A stretch of DNA of 64,000 bases from Phocoenobacter atlanticus subsp. cyclopteri (GCF_018343795.1 NZ_CP074346.1:992001-1056000); one strand, 5' to 3'. Counted from the first letter of the stretch, positions 55,930 through 64,000 are shown. Made by a program: numbers and translations. Notes: generated by a model from the sequence alone, not told the origin.

Positions 55930-56385
55930 TTAAGTTAAACGCCCTAATGTTTGACGATTACATCGTCTTGGTTCACTGGTAATTTCAGCCGTATTTTTAA
56001 CCACTTGTTGCTTTGGCTCATTTTCCTGTTTGATGATGTTTAAACCTAGACTTGTTTCACCTTTTGCGAAGCGTTCTAGGTGCTTAATTGCATCATCATA
56101 GAGTTTTTGAGCAGCACTTTCTTTGCTGTTGCTATTACCCACTTTTGTTTGCAAGTAGTAAATAGCTAAATCTAAAGAAAGTGTTTTCACAAAATGAGGC
56201 ACGGTTTCAATCGGTAAAGTAACACGCTGACCGATATAGCTATCCACCAACGCTTGACCGTCCGCTAATGCCGCATCAGCCACTAAATCATTAATGGCAT
56301 CAGCTCGCATATTGGGATTAGTGAGTTCAACTACCGCCTTGTTGCCAAGACGGTTAATTAAATCAGTAATGGTTGCGTAAGCCAT
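55930..56385 (-). CDS. DUF1320 protein (Mu gp36-like)
   Basis: The 151-residue protein starts MAYATITDLINRLGNKAVVE and includes LVADAALADGQALVDSYIGQ and LDLAIYYLQTKVG. These are hallmarks of the DUF1320/gp36 family encoded after the Mu major head gene. It is probably a head-tail connector (adaptor) by analogy with helical connectors of other phages. It starts 7 bases after gpT. Confidence 0.88.
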   Translation of the reverse strand: MAYATITDLINRLGNKAVVELTNPNMRADAINDLVADAALADGQALVDSYIGQRVTLPIETVPHFVKTLSLDLAIYYLQTKVGNSNSKESAAQKLYDDAIKHLERFAKGETSLGLNIIKQENEPKQQVVKNTAEITSEPRRCNRQTLGRLT

Positions 56386-56392
56386 TCTTAAC

Positions 56393-57298
56393 CTACATCA
56401 CTTCTTGGGTTACTAACACATCAACCAAATCTTTATTAATATTGGTTTCCCCATTTGCCAAGCGTTCCGCTTTCACAATTTCTAAGGCTTTCGCTCGCAG
56501 TGAAGGTGGTACAACAAGCAAAGTAGGTTTAATATTTAGTGGACGACCACCGTCAGCAGTTTGGCTCATCATTGCTGAAACCGCCGCATTAAAGTTTTCA
56601 GGGGTTAATTCCTGCTTGCTCATATAAGCCATTTGCCAGAAACCGTAACCTGCATTATGTCTTGCTCGCACACCGTAACGGAATTCGTCTTTCATAAACA
56701 CAGACTCATCATCAAGTTTTGTCATTGCGGTTAATTCAATGGCTTGTCGTTGTTGAAAAATCAGCGGTTTTAGTGGTTGTGAAGTATCAAGCAAGAACCA
56801 AGCGGCTTGTTCGCCAGCCACCATATTCGCTACATCGGTTTTCGCCCCTGTACCATCGTGTTTAGCAAAAACAGGGTGGTTTGTTGCAAAGAATTTTTTA
56901 CCGTCATAACAGTTGTTCTTATCGCCATTTTTTAGAAAATCAAACACTAATTTATCAGGGTGCTGGGCAGCACGTCTTGCGAGGGAAGTAAAACGCATAT
57001 TATATTGCCCCAAATTATCATCTTCGATATGCACACGAGCAACGCCAATACTTGACTCGAACAGTTTATTTGGAATGTTGTAATCGTATGTTTTAAAGTT
57101 TTTAATATCACGTTCACCCACCCATTCGGTTAATTCTGGCATTTCGCCTAACCAGCCATAGGTGTTGCTCGCCGTGTTTGAGGTTACAACCGTTGCCACT
57201 TTCTGATATTCAGGCTCAACACTTTTAAGGGCATCATTAAAAATTTTATTAAAACTGGTGTTTAATACTTTTAAATTTGCATTGTCAATAATCGCCAT
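56393..57298 (-). CDS. Major head subunit (Mu gpT-like)
   Basis: The 301-residue protein matches Mu-like prophage major head subunit gpT (Mu gpT 305 aa). Visible stretches are NLKVLNTSFNKIFNDAL, WLGEMPELTEWVGERDIKN, FFATNHPVF and PTLLVVPPSLRAKALEIVKA. It forms the HK97-fold capsid shell. It starts 2 bases after the protease gene and presumably is the most expressed protein of the operon. Confidence 0.93.
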   Translation of the reverse strand: MAIIDNANLKVLNTSFNKIFNDALKSVEPEYQKVATVVTSNTASNTYGWLGEMPELTEWVGERDIKNFKTYDYNIPNKLFESSIGVARVHIEDDNLGQYNMRFTSLARRAAQHPDKLVFDFLKNGDKNNCYDGKKFFATNHPVFAKHDGTGAKTDVANMVAGEQAAWFLLDTSQPLKPLIFQQRQAIELTAMTKLDDESVFMKDEFRYGVRARHNAGYGFWQMAYMSKQELTPENFNAAVSAMMSQTADGGRPLNIKPTLLVVPPSLRAKALEIVKAERLANGETNINKDLVDVLVTQEVM

Positions 57299-57300
57299 TT

Positions 57301-58230
57301 TTATTCTCCTTGTAAGTCTTTTTCAGTTAAACCAAGTTGGCTTAATATTTTTTTCTGTTCACTATTTAACGCCACACTATCACTTTGCGGTGGATTATCA
57401 GGTAACGCTACATCACCGATTAACGGGGCTTTTTTCTCAATAAATGCGTTAAACGCCTTTAAACCGTCTTCCGTTGCACATTGAGCTTGATAGTAATCCT
57501 TATCTGCTGGGGCGATTTTCTTCGCTTTGATTGCAGAATTTAAGGCTAATTCAACCGCTGCGTTATGCTTATCCTTTTCAATTTGAGCAAGTTTGGCGTT
57601 AGCAGCATTTAATGCCATTTCGGTTTGGTCATAAGTTGCCTTAGGCACAAACGAGTTTAAATCAGGTGCCTGGCTTGCTTTGGTTTGCAGGGCGTTAATA
57701 GCGGTGCAAATTTCATCGGTATTTGCAGTTGCATTAAGCCCTAGTTTTTCTGCGATTTGTTTCACATTTTGCTCCTTTGGGTTTTCTAAATTATCTTGCG
57801 TATGATTTAACGCAGGGACATCAAGGTTTGGTTTATTGGTCAGCCCAACGCTGACTAATTTGGTAATATTGCCCGCTGTGTCATATAAAAACGCAGGCGA
57901 ATAAAATTTATAATGTTTATTCTCAATGGCTGTCTTACCTAAATCATTGAGTTCTAAACGCCCTTTGATATGGTTACCCTCAATCGCAAGCTCTACAATC
58001 CAACCGCTTGCAGCAGTGTTTGTAGAAAGTTCGCTTTGATGATCAATATCTAAAATAAAAGGTAATTTGGTTCGCTCAATGACAAGTTCAGGATTGTGGT
58101 TATTCCAAGTTCGTCCATCACGACCTGTAACTTGTCCGATAGGAATTAAAGGAAGCCACAAATCGCCTTCGGTTTCTTGAACCTTAAATGTAGGCAGTTC
58201 GTGGCATAATGCAGAAGTTTGTTTTTTCAT
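57301..58230 (-). CDS. Prohead protease and scaffold (Mu gpI-like)
   Basis: The 309-residue protein has an N-terminal protease domain (LWLPLIPIGQVTGRDGRTW; FILDIDHQSELS with a likely catalytic His; FYSPAFLYD). An Ala/Lys-rich C-terminal scaffold part (about residues 200-290) follows. In Mu the same gene makes protease I and, by internal initiation, scaffold Z. An internal start was not located with confidence. The leader carries a TTTAAAC-type inverted repeat (58239-58261) close to the ribosome site. Confidence 0.88.
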   Translation of the reverse strand: MKKQTSALCHELPTFKVQETEGDLWLPLIPIGQVTGRDGRTWNNHNPELVIERTKLPFILDIDHQSELSTNTAASGWIVELAIEGNHIKGRLELNDLGKTAIENKHYKFYSPAFLYDTAGNITKLVSVGLTNKPNLDVPALNHTQDNLENPKEQNVKQIAEKLGLNATANTDEICTAINALQTKASQAPDLNSFVPKATYDQTEMALNAANAKLAQIEKDKHNAAVELALNSAIKAKKIAPADKDYYQAQCATEDGLKAFNAFIEKKAPLIGDVALPDNPPQSDSVALNSEQKKILSQLGLTEKDLQGE

Positions 58231-58300
58231 TTTAAACCCTGTTTAATATTGACTTAAACAGAGTTTAAAGGGTATTAAAAAGAAATGATATTAAAGTGCT

Positions 58301-58555
58301 TTATTGATTTTTGCTTATCTTTGTTTTTAGAAAATAGCCTTCTAATTGCCAGATTTTACCAAAGGCATCTTCATAAGCAATGTTCTCTCCGATTTCTTGA
58401 TTATAATTATTAGGATCTGCAACAGCAGATTGCCCTAATACTTCAAAGCCATTTTTTAAAGTTAATACACAGACGGTTAAACTTTGTGTTAAACGATGAT
58501 ATTCCGTTTTAACAACAAGGCTCTCTAGGTACTCTTTTGTAAGATAATTTTTCAT
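58301..58555 (-). CDS. Phage N4 gp49 / Sf6 gp66-family protein
   Basis: The 84-residue protein starts MKNYLTKEYLESLVVKTEYH and has VCVLTLKNGFEVLGQSAVAD and IAYEDAFGKIWQLEGYFL. These agree with the gp49/gp66 family found in many phages, often among late or accessory genes. Its function is unknown. It lies between gpF and the protease as an insert relative to Mu. Confidence 0.82.
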   Translation of the reverse strand: MKNYLTKEYLESLVVKTEYHRLTQSLTVCVLTLKNGFEVLGQSAVADPNNYNQEIGENIAYEDAFGKIWQLEGYFLKTKISKNQ

Positions 58556-58605
58556 TTTGTTTTCTCCTATTGATTAAAAAATAATTTTGATTTAATATTT
58601 ATTAA

Positions 58606-58682
58606 GTCGCTAATGGTTTCCTAATGGAAAGGTTACGCTGTAAAAGGGGTATTATCCTGTTCGAATCAGGCAATTTAGCGAC
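58606..58682 (+). ncRNA. tRNA-like element, probably degenerate
   Basis: A 77-base segment begins GTCGCTAA and ends TTAGCGAC (perfect 8-bp pairing). It contains the canonical T-arm CCTG-TTCGAAT-CAGG and a CTGTAAA string like a tRNA-Tyr anticodon loop. The D-arm and anticodon stem pair poorly and no CCA follows. It lies antisense in the gap between gpF and the gp49-like gene. A functional tRNA is doubtful. Confidence 0.3.
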
Positions 58683-59947
58683 TATAAACCACCATATAAA
58701 ATATCAAAATCATACAATGCTGTATTGTCTATAAATAAACTCCCTGTTCTAACTAAATTTACTTTTACTCGAACTTTTTTACCTTTCTCATTTTTAACTT
58801 TAATTTCGTAATTTAAACGTATTGCTAATTTACCTTTGTCGGTATTAAAAACATAAAGCAACGTATTTTCATTATTTCTATCAAGTAAAACTGCATCAGG
58901 TTTTCTTAATTTCATTGGTAATTGTTGCCAAAATTCAAGAGGTAAATTTATACCTAGATTTTTCTTGCTGTCTCTTAATGCGTGTAAAATATCGCTATCT
59001 CTCACTGAAATAATGGGATGCTGTGGTGCTTTATTAAGTTGTTTAAGTTTTGATATAACTTGATTATCAATTATACCCACAGCCATTGTTTGCCCTCGTG
59101 CAAACTTGCTTTTATTCAGTGTGGCAACCCAATCACTAAATGCTTTATCTAGATAAACGTTACTTGTACTGTTTAGTAATCCTTTAAATAATCTGGTTGC
59201 TAAATGTTGATCTTGAATTAAATAACGATTAAGTTTATTGGTAATCAACGTTAAATCACCTTGATTACGATTCTTACCCACGTTGTATTCAAAACCCGGG
59301 CTTAACCCTTTTGGTACTTTAACTACTTCACCAGTGTGTGGGTTTATCCAGTCGTGATACTCAATTTTAGGGCTTTGTGATATACCAATCTCTTGTGCCT
59401 TTTCTTCTGTGAGCTGTTGCACCCAACACTTACAACCCCAACCGTTCATCGGCATGTGAGTATCCCAAAATGGATCATCAACAGGCAACACTAAACCTGC
59501 AAAACGCTGATGAGCCTCCCTGTGGTGTACACTTGAACCTAAACGATACTGCAAATAAGGAAAGGCTTTTTTACTTTCTTGAAAACGTTGCCAATCACCA
59601 TGCCGTCTTGCTTGTGTTATATTCGTTTGATAAACCTTGCGTAACCGCCTATCAGATAAACGAGTAATGACATCTCCTGTCTCTTCATCAATCTGCTTAA
59701 AATTACCCCAACCGCTTTCGCCTAAATTTTTCAATAAATCACGTTTAAAACTGTGAAATGTTTGTCCTTGTGCAATCGCTTTTTGGACACCTTGATGCAA
59801 TTCAGCCAACAAATCTGCTTCCATTACTTTTGCCACAGTAAAAGCGTGTTGATGCTCATCAGCATAGACTTCATACCAATTAAAAGAGGTTTTTAATTTT
59901 TTACTTGCAATATAGACAATAGCTTTGTGTGGGATAACTGTTTGCAT
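58682..59947 (-). CDS. Head morphogenesis protein (Mu gpF / SPP1 gp7-like)
   Basis: The 421-residue minor head protein has the SPP1 gp7 signature at about residues 100-190: TNITQARRHGDWQRF, then HHREAHQRFAGLVLPVDDPF, then PMNGWGCKCWVQQL with the conserved Trp-Gly-Cys-x-Cys. It is needed for portal-vertex assembly and ejection. The C-terminal 150 residues (GIIDNQVISKLKQL; LLDRNNENTLLYVFNTDKGK) look like a separate domain often fused to gpF in Mu-like prophages. Confidence 0.88.
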   Translation of the reverse strand: MQTVIPHKAIVYIASKKLKTSFNWYEVYADEHQHAFTVAKVMEADLLAELHQGVQKAIAQGQTFHSFKRDLLKNLGESGWGNFKQIDEETGDVITRLSDRRLRKVYQTNITQARRHGDWQRFQESKKAFPYLQYRLGSSVHHREAHQRFAGLVLPVDDPFWDTHMPMNGWGCKCWVQQLTEEKAQEIGISQSPKIEYHDWINPHTGEVVKVPKGLSPGFEYNVGKNRNQGDLTLITNKLNRYLIQDQHLATRLFKGLLNSTSNVYLDKAFSDWVATLNKSKFARGQTMAVGIIDNQVISKLKQLNKAPQHPIISVRDSDILHALRDSKKNLGINLPLEFWQQLPMKLRKPDAVLLDRNNENTLLYVFNTDKGKLAIRLNYEIKVKNEKGKKVRVKVNLVRTGSLFIDNTALYDFDILYGGL

Positions 59948-59952
59948 AATAA

Positions 59953-60027
59953 TTACTTCTTATTTTTAAGTTTTTCTAAATACTCTTGAAATTCTTCATA
60001 TTCTTTATCGTAGTGTAAATGCATCAT
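59953..60027 (-). CDS. Possible 24-residue small protein
   Basis: The short frame MMHLHYDKEYEEFQEYLEKL (plus KNKK) is preceded by GGAGA at proper spacing. It fills the gap between the portal stop and the gpF start. It is highly charged and predicted helical. Too short to identify; the ribosome site is the main support. Confidence 0.4.
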   Translation of the reverse strand: MMHLHYDKEYEEFQEYLEKLKNKK

Positions 60028-60034
60028 CTCTCCG

Positions 60035-61537
60035 TTATTCAACCGAACCATCAACAAAGGCTTTGACACCAGCAAGAGCAAGAGCAAGGGCATCAGCAAT
60101 ATCAGAAGTATTTAATTCAGCACTATTTAATATTTCTAATAACTCATTAAAATTATTCGCTTTTTGCAATTTTTCAGCTAGTTCTTTAATCGCATTTTGA
60201 GTTGTATTGATAAAACCTTCTTCATCTTCATCAATATTTTCTTCAGTGCTATTTAGTGCTGTTTTGTGGTTGCAAGCGGTATGATTTTTTGAATTTTTTG
60301 CAATTTTTTCATCAGATTGTACCGCTTCCACACCTAATAATTCATCATCATCTTGTGGATCAGGAATACCCAACTTATCCCTTAAAAAGCCCTGTGACAC
60401 TTTTAAACCAAGTGGAACCAGTTTAGTTACACCATCAACAAGTGATGCAATATCTTCAGCTTCAGCAATGTAAAACACCAGTTTTGGATAATGTTCTTGC
60501 TCGCCAAAATGAAAATGAATAAAGGGTTTGATTAACTGTTCGTTAATTGTTGCGGCTAATTGTTTCGCATCAGTTCTTAATAAATCTAATCGCACTTCAT
60601 TGTGAACATTCGCCTGCGACTGACTTGAACCATCATCAGCCGTCATTGTCTGCCCCAATACCGCTTTACTGATTTGTTTATCTAACCAGTTTGCAAGGTT
60701 TTCAAACACACTTTCGCCACCTTTGGCACTTGCAGCTTCTATAAACTCAACTTTCATTGTTTCAGGTATAATCGCAGCCGCATCAGTACCAATATTAGCA
60801 ACAGCACGCTTTAAAATCGCTTGATCTTTATCACTTGCCCCATTTTGATATTTACCAATACGAATAGGCATACCAAAGACTTCACAAAATGCCATCCAGT
60901 CCGTTAAAGCATAGGTTTTACACATATAAGAAAGGGCAGACATTCGAGCCAAGCCACCACGAATAGGGATACCTGCTTTTAGTTTCGGTGTATGAACAAC
61001 AAATTTATAAGGCGGTAGTGGTGTGCCATCTTGCCCCTGTTCATCACGTAACAGAAGTTTATAGGCATTATCTTTGGCAAAAGTGAAATAACGAGGATCA
61101 CGCCAATAGTAATTAGCAGGTTTAAATTCATCATCCCAAACAATTTCAACAGCAGAATAACCTTTGCCCAGTGCATCAACTAATCCTGCAAGAAAATCAT
61201 CAAAATTTGAATTTTTTACTAAATTTTCAACCGCTTCAATAATCTCATCTTTGACATCAGAACTCGCTTCAACGGTTCTATCTAAGCCTTCAAGGGCAAG
61301 TTTACGAGTACGCAATACCGAGCCATAATGTGGCTCACGTTCTTCCATTTCTTCAGCTAACGTTAAATAATCATTGCTATCACCTTCGGTAGCATTACTT
61401 AAGACATTAGCTAATTTTGACGGTGTTAAACCACTGGCTACGGTATCGGTATTCCAAGCACGACGCACACCTTGAATAGAACTTATTGCGAGCTCTTCGG
61501 TTAACAATTTTTTATTTAGTTTTTCATTTTCTTTCAT
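60035..61537 (-). CDS. Portal protein (Mu gp29-like, DUF935)
   Basis: The 500-residue portal has the usual DUF935 sequence: REPHYGSVLRTRKLALEGLD, VDALGKGYSAVEIVWDDEFK, ALTDWMAFCEVFGMPIRIGK and KAVLGQTMTADDGSSQSQAN. It forms the DNA entry ring. An insertion near residues 404-421 is encoded by a 54-bp uptake-signal dyad (60274-60327), giving a low-complexity EAVQSDEKIAKNSKNHTACN stretch. The start overlaps the terminase stop (TAATG). Confidence 0.93.
   Translation of the reverse strand: MKENEKLNKKLLTEELAISSIQGVRRAWNTDTVASGLTPSKLANVLSNATEGDSNDYLTLAEEMEEREPHYGSVLRTRKLALEGLDRTVEASSDVKDEIIEAVENLVKNSNFDDFLAGLVDALGKGYSAVEIVWDDEFKPANYYWRDPRYFTFAKDNAYKLLLRDEQGQDGTPLPPYKFVVHTPKLKAGIPIRGGLARMSALSYMCKTYALTDWMAFCEVFGMPIRIGKYQNGASDKDQAILKRAVANIGTDAAAIIPETMKVEFIEAASAKGGESVFENLANWLDKQISKAVLGQTMTADDGSSQSQANVHNEVRLDLLRTDAKQLAATINEQLIKPFIHFHFGEQEHYPKLVFYIAEAEDIASLVDGVTKLVPLGLKVSQGFLRDKLGIPDPQDDDELLGVEAVQSDEKIAKNSKNHTACNHKTALNSTEENIDEDEEGFINTTQNAIKELAEKLQKANNFNELLEILNSAELNTSDIADALALALAGVKAFVDGSVE
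60274..60327. repeat. 54-bp uptake-signal dyad inside the portal gene
   Basis: The arms AAGCGGTATGAT (60274-60285) and ATTGTACCGCTT (60316-60327) pair with two mismatches around an AT-rich centre with two TTTTTTG runs. It has the same length and layout as the intergenic copies at 37137, 37500 and 38474. At 54 bases it keeps the reading frame. Confidence 0.7.
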
Positions 61538-63144
61538 TACAGGTTACCTCTAATAAATCGGTCTTTAAATCCGTCATCATCAAAAAAGTTGTCTTTTTGG
61601 GTTACAGCTTCATAGCCATATTCGACGATTTTTGCTGAAATATTTCGTTGTGCGTAGTGCATTAAAAGTAGAGCAATCCCAGCATCGCCGTGTCGTTTAT
61701 TTCCATCGGTGCTAGTGGTACGTTTATCAGGAATACGAGGCACACCTTTGACTAACTCAAAAGCCCTTAAATCTTTTAACATATCATCGGTTTTAGGAAT
61801 GTTAATTAGTGTGCTATCTTCTAATGCAGACTTAAATGGACTGGTATTTTCTCGATACCATTTTTCACTAAGCATTACGCAATCAATTAAGCCGTATTGT
61901 GTCTTCTCGTCCCATTTACCAAATCTATCAGCTGCACATTCAGACAAATACTGACCATTACCGCGTGCGTCAAAAGCGGCACCTGCAAAGTTTGGTAAAT
62001 GCTCCAAAATAAACAGAACAATTTGCTCTTGTTGTTTAAAAGGGATATTACGAAGTTCAACGACAAATTGAACATCTAAATCTAAATTAGGCTGTTCAGC
62101 TCCCACAGGAATAACAGTTAAATCGCCATTACGAGCAAAGTCTTCCCCTGCATAGTGTTTTAAGTCAGGGTTAAGTTTAGAAATCACAGGTCTTAAGGTT
62201 TCATTACACCAATCATCAATTTCAGCTCGGCGAACTTTTTCATCAAGCAAATTAAACTCATCACTTTTTTCAAGGGCAATCACAGGCGTTTCTTTACTCA
62301 TGTTTTTTTCAATCATTGGACGAGTAAGCCACTGACCTGAGCCATTTTGTGGAATACAGTAATATTCTTCTAATGCACCTGCTTCTGTTGCAGAGTTTTT
62401 AATAAGATCTTGTTTCCATTTGTTTTCTTTTTCTTGTGTCCACTTTTGTTTTGTTACTTGGCAAATTCGTTTATATAAACCTTCAGAACAAGCATCATCT
62501 AAATCAATAGTATGAATTGAATAATCTTTTTTACCTGCACGACTATCGATGATTAACTCATTAAATAAATTATCAAATCCATTATGTGTTGAGATTAACC
62601 GAATTTTACCGCCCCACATTGTAAGAGCCATTGCACCATTAACTGTTTCTTTTAATTTCTCATTAAATGCAGATTCGTCAATAACAACGAACCCTTTCAT
62701 GCCACGCAAATTTGTAGGATTTGATGAAAGAGCCTTTACTTTAAAACCAGATGCAAAATAAATAACAAATGCTAGGATATCTTTGTCTTCGTCTTTAAAA
62801 ACCTCTTCTTGCGTTTCGCTTGCCGCATAATTAAATGCTTTCCCCCACATTGCGACGGCATCAATATATTCACGAGCCATATCTTTGTTTGTTCCAATAT
62901 AGAAACAATCACTGCCACCATCTGACTTTCTTGTACTTGCAGTTAAAGCATTAATTGCTGCCTCAGCCCAAGTCAATCCTGTACGACGTGATTTTTCTGC
63001 AATCTTTAATTGGCTATTATCAGCTATCCAGCGTTTTTGATAACCAAGTAATAATTCATCTGGTTCAAACTCTCCAAGATTGTCAAGAAACTCCTGACAT
63101 TCTGGGTGTAATACATTCAGTGGACGTTCATTTATTAAAGCCAT
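61537..63144 (-). CDS. Terminase large subunit (Mu gp28-like)
   Basis: The 535-residue DNA packaging motor has an ATPase domain with a Walker A-like AEKSRRTGLTWAEAAINA (near residue 52), Walker B GFVVIDESAFN (near 152) and a coupling motif region LISTHNGFD. The nuclease domain has HYAGEDFARNGD and GAAFDARGNGQYL. For transposable phages it packages integrated genomes headfully with flanking host DNA. Start and stop overlap gp27 and portal by a base or more. Confidence 0.93.
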   Translation of the reverse strand: MALINERPLNVLHPECQEFLDNLGEFEPDELLLGYQKRWIADNSQLKIAEKSRRTGLTWAEAAINALTASTRKSDGGSDCFYIGTNKDMAREYIDAVAMWGKAFNYAASETQEEVFKDEDKDILAFVIYFASGFKVKALSSNPTNLRGMKGFVVIDESAFNEKLKETVNGAMALTMWGGKIRLISTHNGFDNLFNELIIDSRAGKKDYSIHTIDLDDACSEGLYKRICQVTKQKWTQEKENKWKQDLIKNSATEAGALEEYYCIPQNGSGQWLTRPMIEKNMSKETPVIALEKSDEFNLLDEKVRRAEIDDWCNETLRPVISKLNPDLKHYAGEDFARNGDLTVIPVGAEQPNLDLDVQFVVELRNIPFKQQEQIVLFILEHLPNFAGAAFDARGNGQYLSECAADRFGKWDEKTQYGLIDCVMLSEKWYRENTSPFKSALEDSTLINIPKTDDMLKDLRAFELVKGVPRIPDKRTTSTDGNKRHGDAGIALLLMHYAQRNISAKIVEYGYEAVTQKDNFFDDDGFKDRFIRGNL

Positions 63145-63710
63145 TATGCAATTCCTAAAATCTGCTCTTTAATTAGTTTCACCGTATCGCCAGAAAGCCC
63201 TGCCTGAACCACGACTTTTTCAGCCGTTTCAGCGGCAAGTTGTGCCATTTCTTTTCTGATTTTTCTCTCTCGTTCATCAGAAATACTTTGTGCTTGTTCG
63301 ATACGATTAGTGATTAAGGCAAGCTGATTGATAAATTTTGGATCGTTAATCGTTTCATCATCAGCGTTTAATGTTAGTTCAAACGCCATTGTTTTAACGG
63401 TTTCCATTAACAATTTTCCGATGTCTGACTGCGGGGTCTCACCGAATTGTTTCGTCCACACTTGTGCAATTTCACGAGATTGTCGGATTTTACTTGCCAT
63501 TTTTTCCATTCGGCTGGCATAACGATTTAACCCACTGCGACTTAAAAACAAACTTTCATCAAGCCCACAATCACGGATTAAATCATTAATTTCTTCCAAA
63601 ATTTCAGCTTGTGAAAATTGCTTGTCTCTTAGCATTGTTGCTAATTGTGTTTTAATATTCGGAGGCAATAAATCCACTTTTGAGGCTCGTCCTCGCGTTG
63701 GTTTTTCCAT
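63144..63710 (-). CDS. Small terminase-like protein (Mu gp27-like, DUF3486)
   Basis: The 188-residue protein starts MEKPTRGRASKVDLLPPNIK, the standard opening of Mu gp27 proteins. An HTH-like N-terminus (QFSQAEILEEINDLIRDCGL) and a long helical C-terminal part (ERERKIRKEMAQLAAETAEK) follow. It probably serves as small terminase recognising the pac site. It overlaps the large subunit start (TAATG). Confidence 0.88.
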   Translation of the reverse strand: MEKPTRGRASKVDLLPPNIKTQLATMLRDKQFSQAEILEEINDLIRDCGLDESLFLSRSGLNRYASRMEKMASKIRQSREIAQVWTKQFGETPQSDIGKLLMETVKTMAFELTLNADDETINDPKFINQLALITNRIEQAQSISDERERKIRKEMAQLAAETAEKVVVQAGLSGDTVKLIKEQILGIA

Positions 63711-63724
63711 AAGTCTTCCTACTC

Positions 63725-64000
63725 CTAATAACGTGGACTTGGCTTTTTAACCCCAGCCACCACACTATGCCCTTCGGCAACATCAACGCCACGAGTAGTA
63801 ATGCTTGCTACAAAGAAATCTGTACCTGCACCTGTTTGAATACGATTGATCTTAACCAAGCCCTGTTCTTCTAAAAACATCAAATGAGTACGTACCAAAT
63901 CACGGCTAATACGATGTCCATAAACGGCTAAACAATCTTTTAAAATACTCTCATTAGCATCATAATCACACTCAATTAAAGAGCGTAAAATTACTAAACG
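63725..64000 (-). CDS. Mu gp26-like winged-helix protein, C-terminal part
   Basis: The last 91 residues of a gene entering from the right edge are visible: RLVILRSLIECDYDANESIL, then YGHRISRDLVRTHLMFLEEQ and FVASITTRGVDVAEGHSVVA. These match the ArsR-like 'VpaChn25_0724' phage family placed before gp27 in Mu relatives. The frame is open to base 64000. The function is unknown; the fold suggests DNA binding, perhaps in packaging. Confidence 0.82.
   Translation of the reverse strand, partial: RLVILRSLIECDYDANESILKDCLAVYGHRISRDLVRTHLMFLEEQGLVKINRIQTGAGTDFFVASITTRGVDVAEGHSVVAGVKKPSPRY

Larger units (their letters stand above)
39584..64000 (-). mobile_element. Mu-like transposable prophage with lambda-like tail genes (left end outside window)
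   Basis: All phage genes run leftward: gp26, gp27, terminase, portal, gpF, protease, gpT, gp36, gpG, then tube, G/T, tape measure, M, L, K, I, J, then com and methylases. Mu-type head genes with lambda-type tail genes are the plan of B3/D3112-like transposable siphophages. The phage right end lies near 39584 (TGTTGCACGTCGG), starting with TG as in Mu relatives and followed by repeated CGAA-containing motifs. Transposase and repressor genes would lie beyond 64,000. J is broken by an IS. Confidence 0.9.

Noticed and set aside
1-64000. CRISPR array, diversity-generating retroelement or retron near the tail genes
   Set aside because: No regularly spaced repeats and no reverse transcriptase motif were seen anywhere in the window.

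Overview
The window is AT-rich bacterial DNA from a member of the Pasteurellaceae. The evidence is the gene content (pilABCD-coaE-yacG, the aroC/seqA/menE/ybfF cluster known from Haemophilus influenzae, arcBC, pckA), a competence-type CRP-S site before pilA, and many AAGCGGT uptake-signal cores. That core suits the Actinobacillus/Mannheimia-like uptake-signal subclade better than the Haemophilus type (AAGTGCGGT). The species cannot be fixed from the sequence alone.

Region 1 (1 to about 14,340, + strand) is the tail half of a lambda-like prophage, running from a head-tail connector through Z, U, V, G/T, H, M, L, K, I and J in the classical order. A hicAB toxin-antitoxin pair and a small membrane protein, with their own promoter and terminator, sit between G/T and the tape measure. 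Two small genes follow J: a lipoprotein and a 122-residue protein.

Region 2 (about 14,400 to 38,530) is host chromosome: topB, mepA, aroC, menE and seqA (- strand), ybfF and a sanA-like gene (+), arcB-arcC-antiporter-Lrp (+), yacG, coaE and the pilABCD type IV pilus operon (-), then radA, marC and a lipoprotein solute-binding protein (+), ndk (-), pckA and a DsrE-family gene (+), and a decayed DUF805 gene.

Region 3 (about 38,590 to 39,583) is an IS30-family element whose transposase loses its 3' end where region 4 begins.

Region 4 (39,584 to past 64,000, - strand) is a transposable prophage with a chimeric plan. Its head genes are Mu-like (gp26, gp27, terminase, gp29 portal, gpF, protease/scaffold, gpT, gp36, gpG). 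Its tail genes are lambda-like (tube, G/T frameshift pair, tape measure, M, L, K, I, J). It therefore predicts a long flexible siphovirus tail, as in Pseudomonas phages B3 and D3112. J is broken by a complete ISAs1-family insertion with a 10-bp target duplication. Beyond the tail lie a Com-like zinc-finger gene, an adenine methylase and a cytosine-methylase-like gene where Mu carries com-mom, then repeated transposase-binding-like motifs at the phage end.

The two prophages share an almost identical stretch of about 700 bp inside J, in opposite orientation, plus the two small genes after J. They have evidently exchanged receptor-binding modules and could still recombine across the 31 kb of host genes between them.
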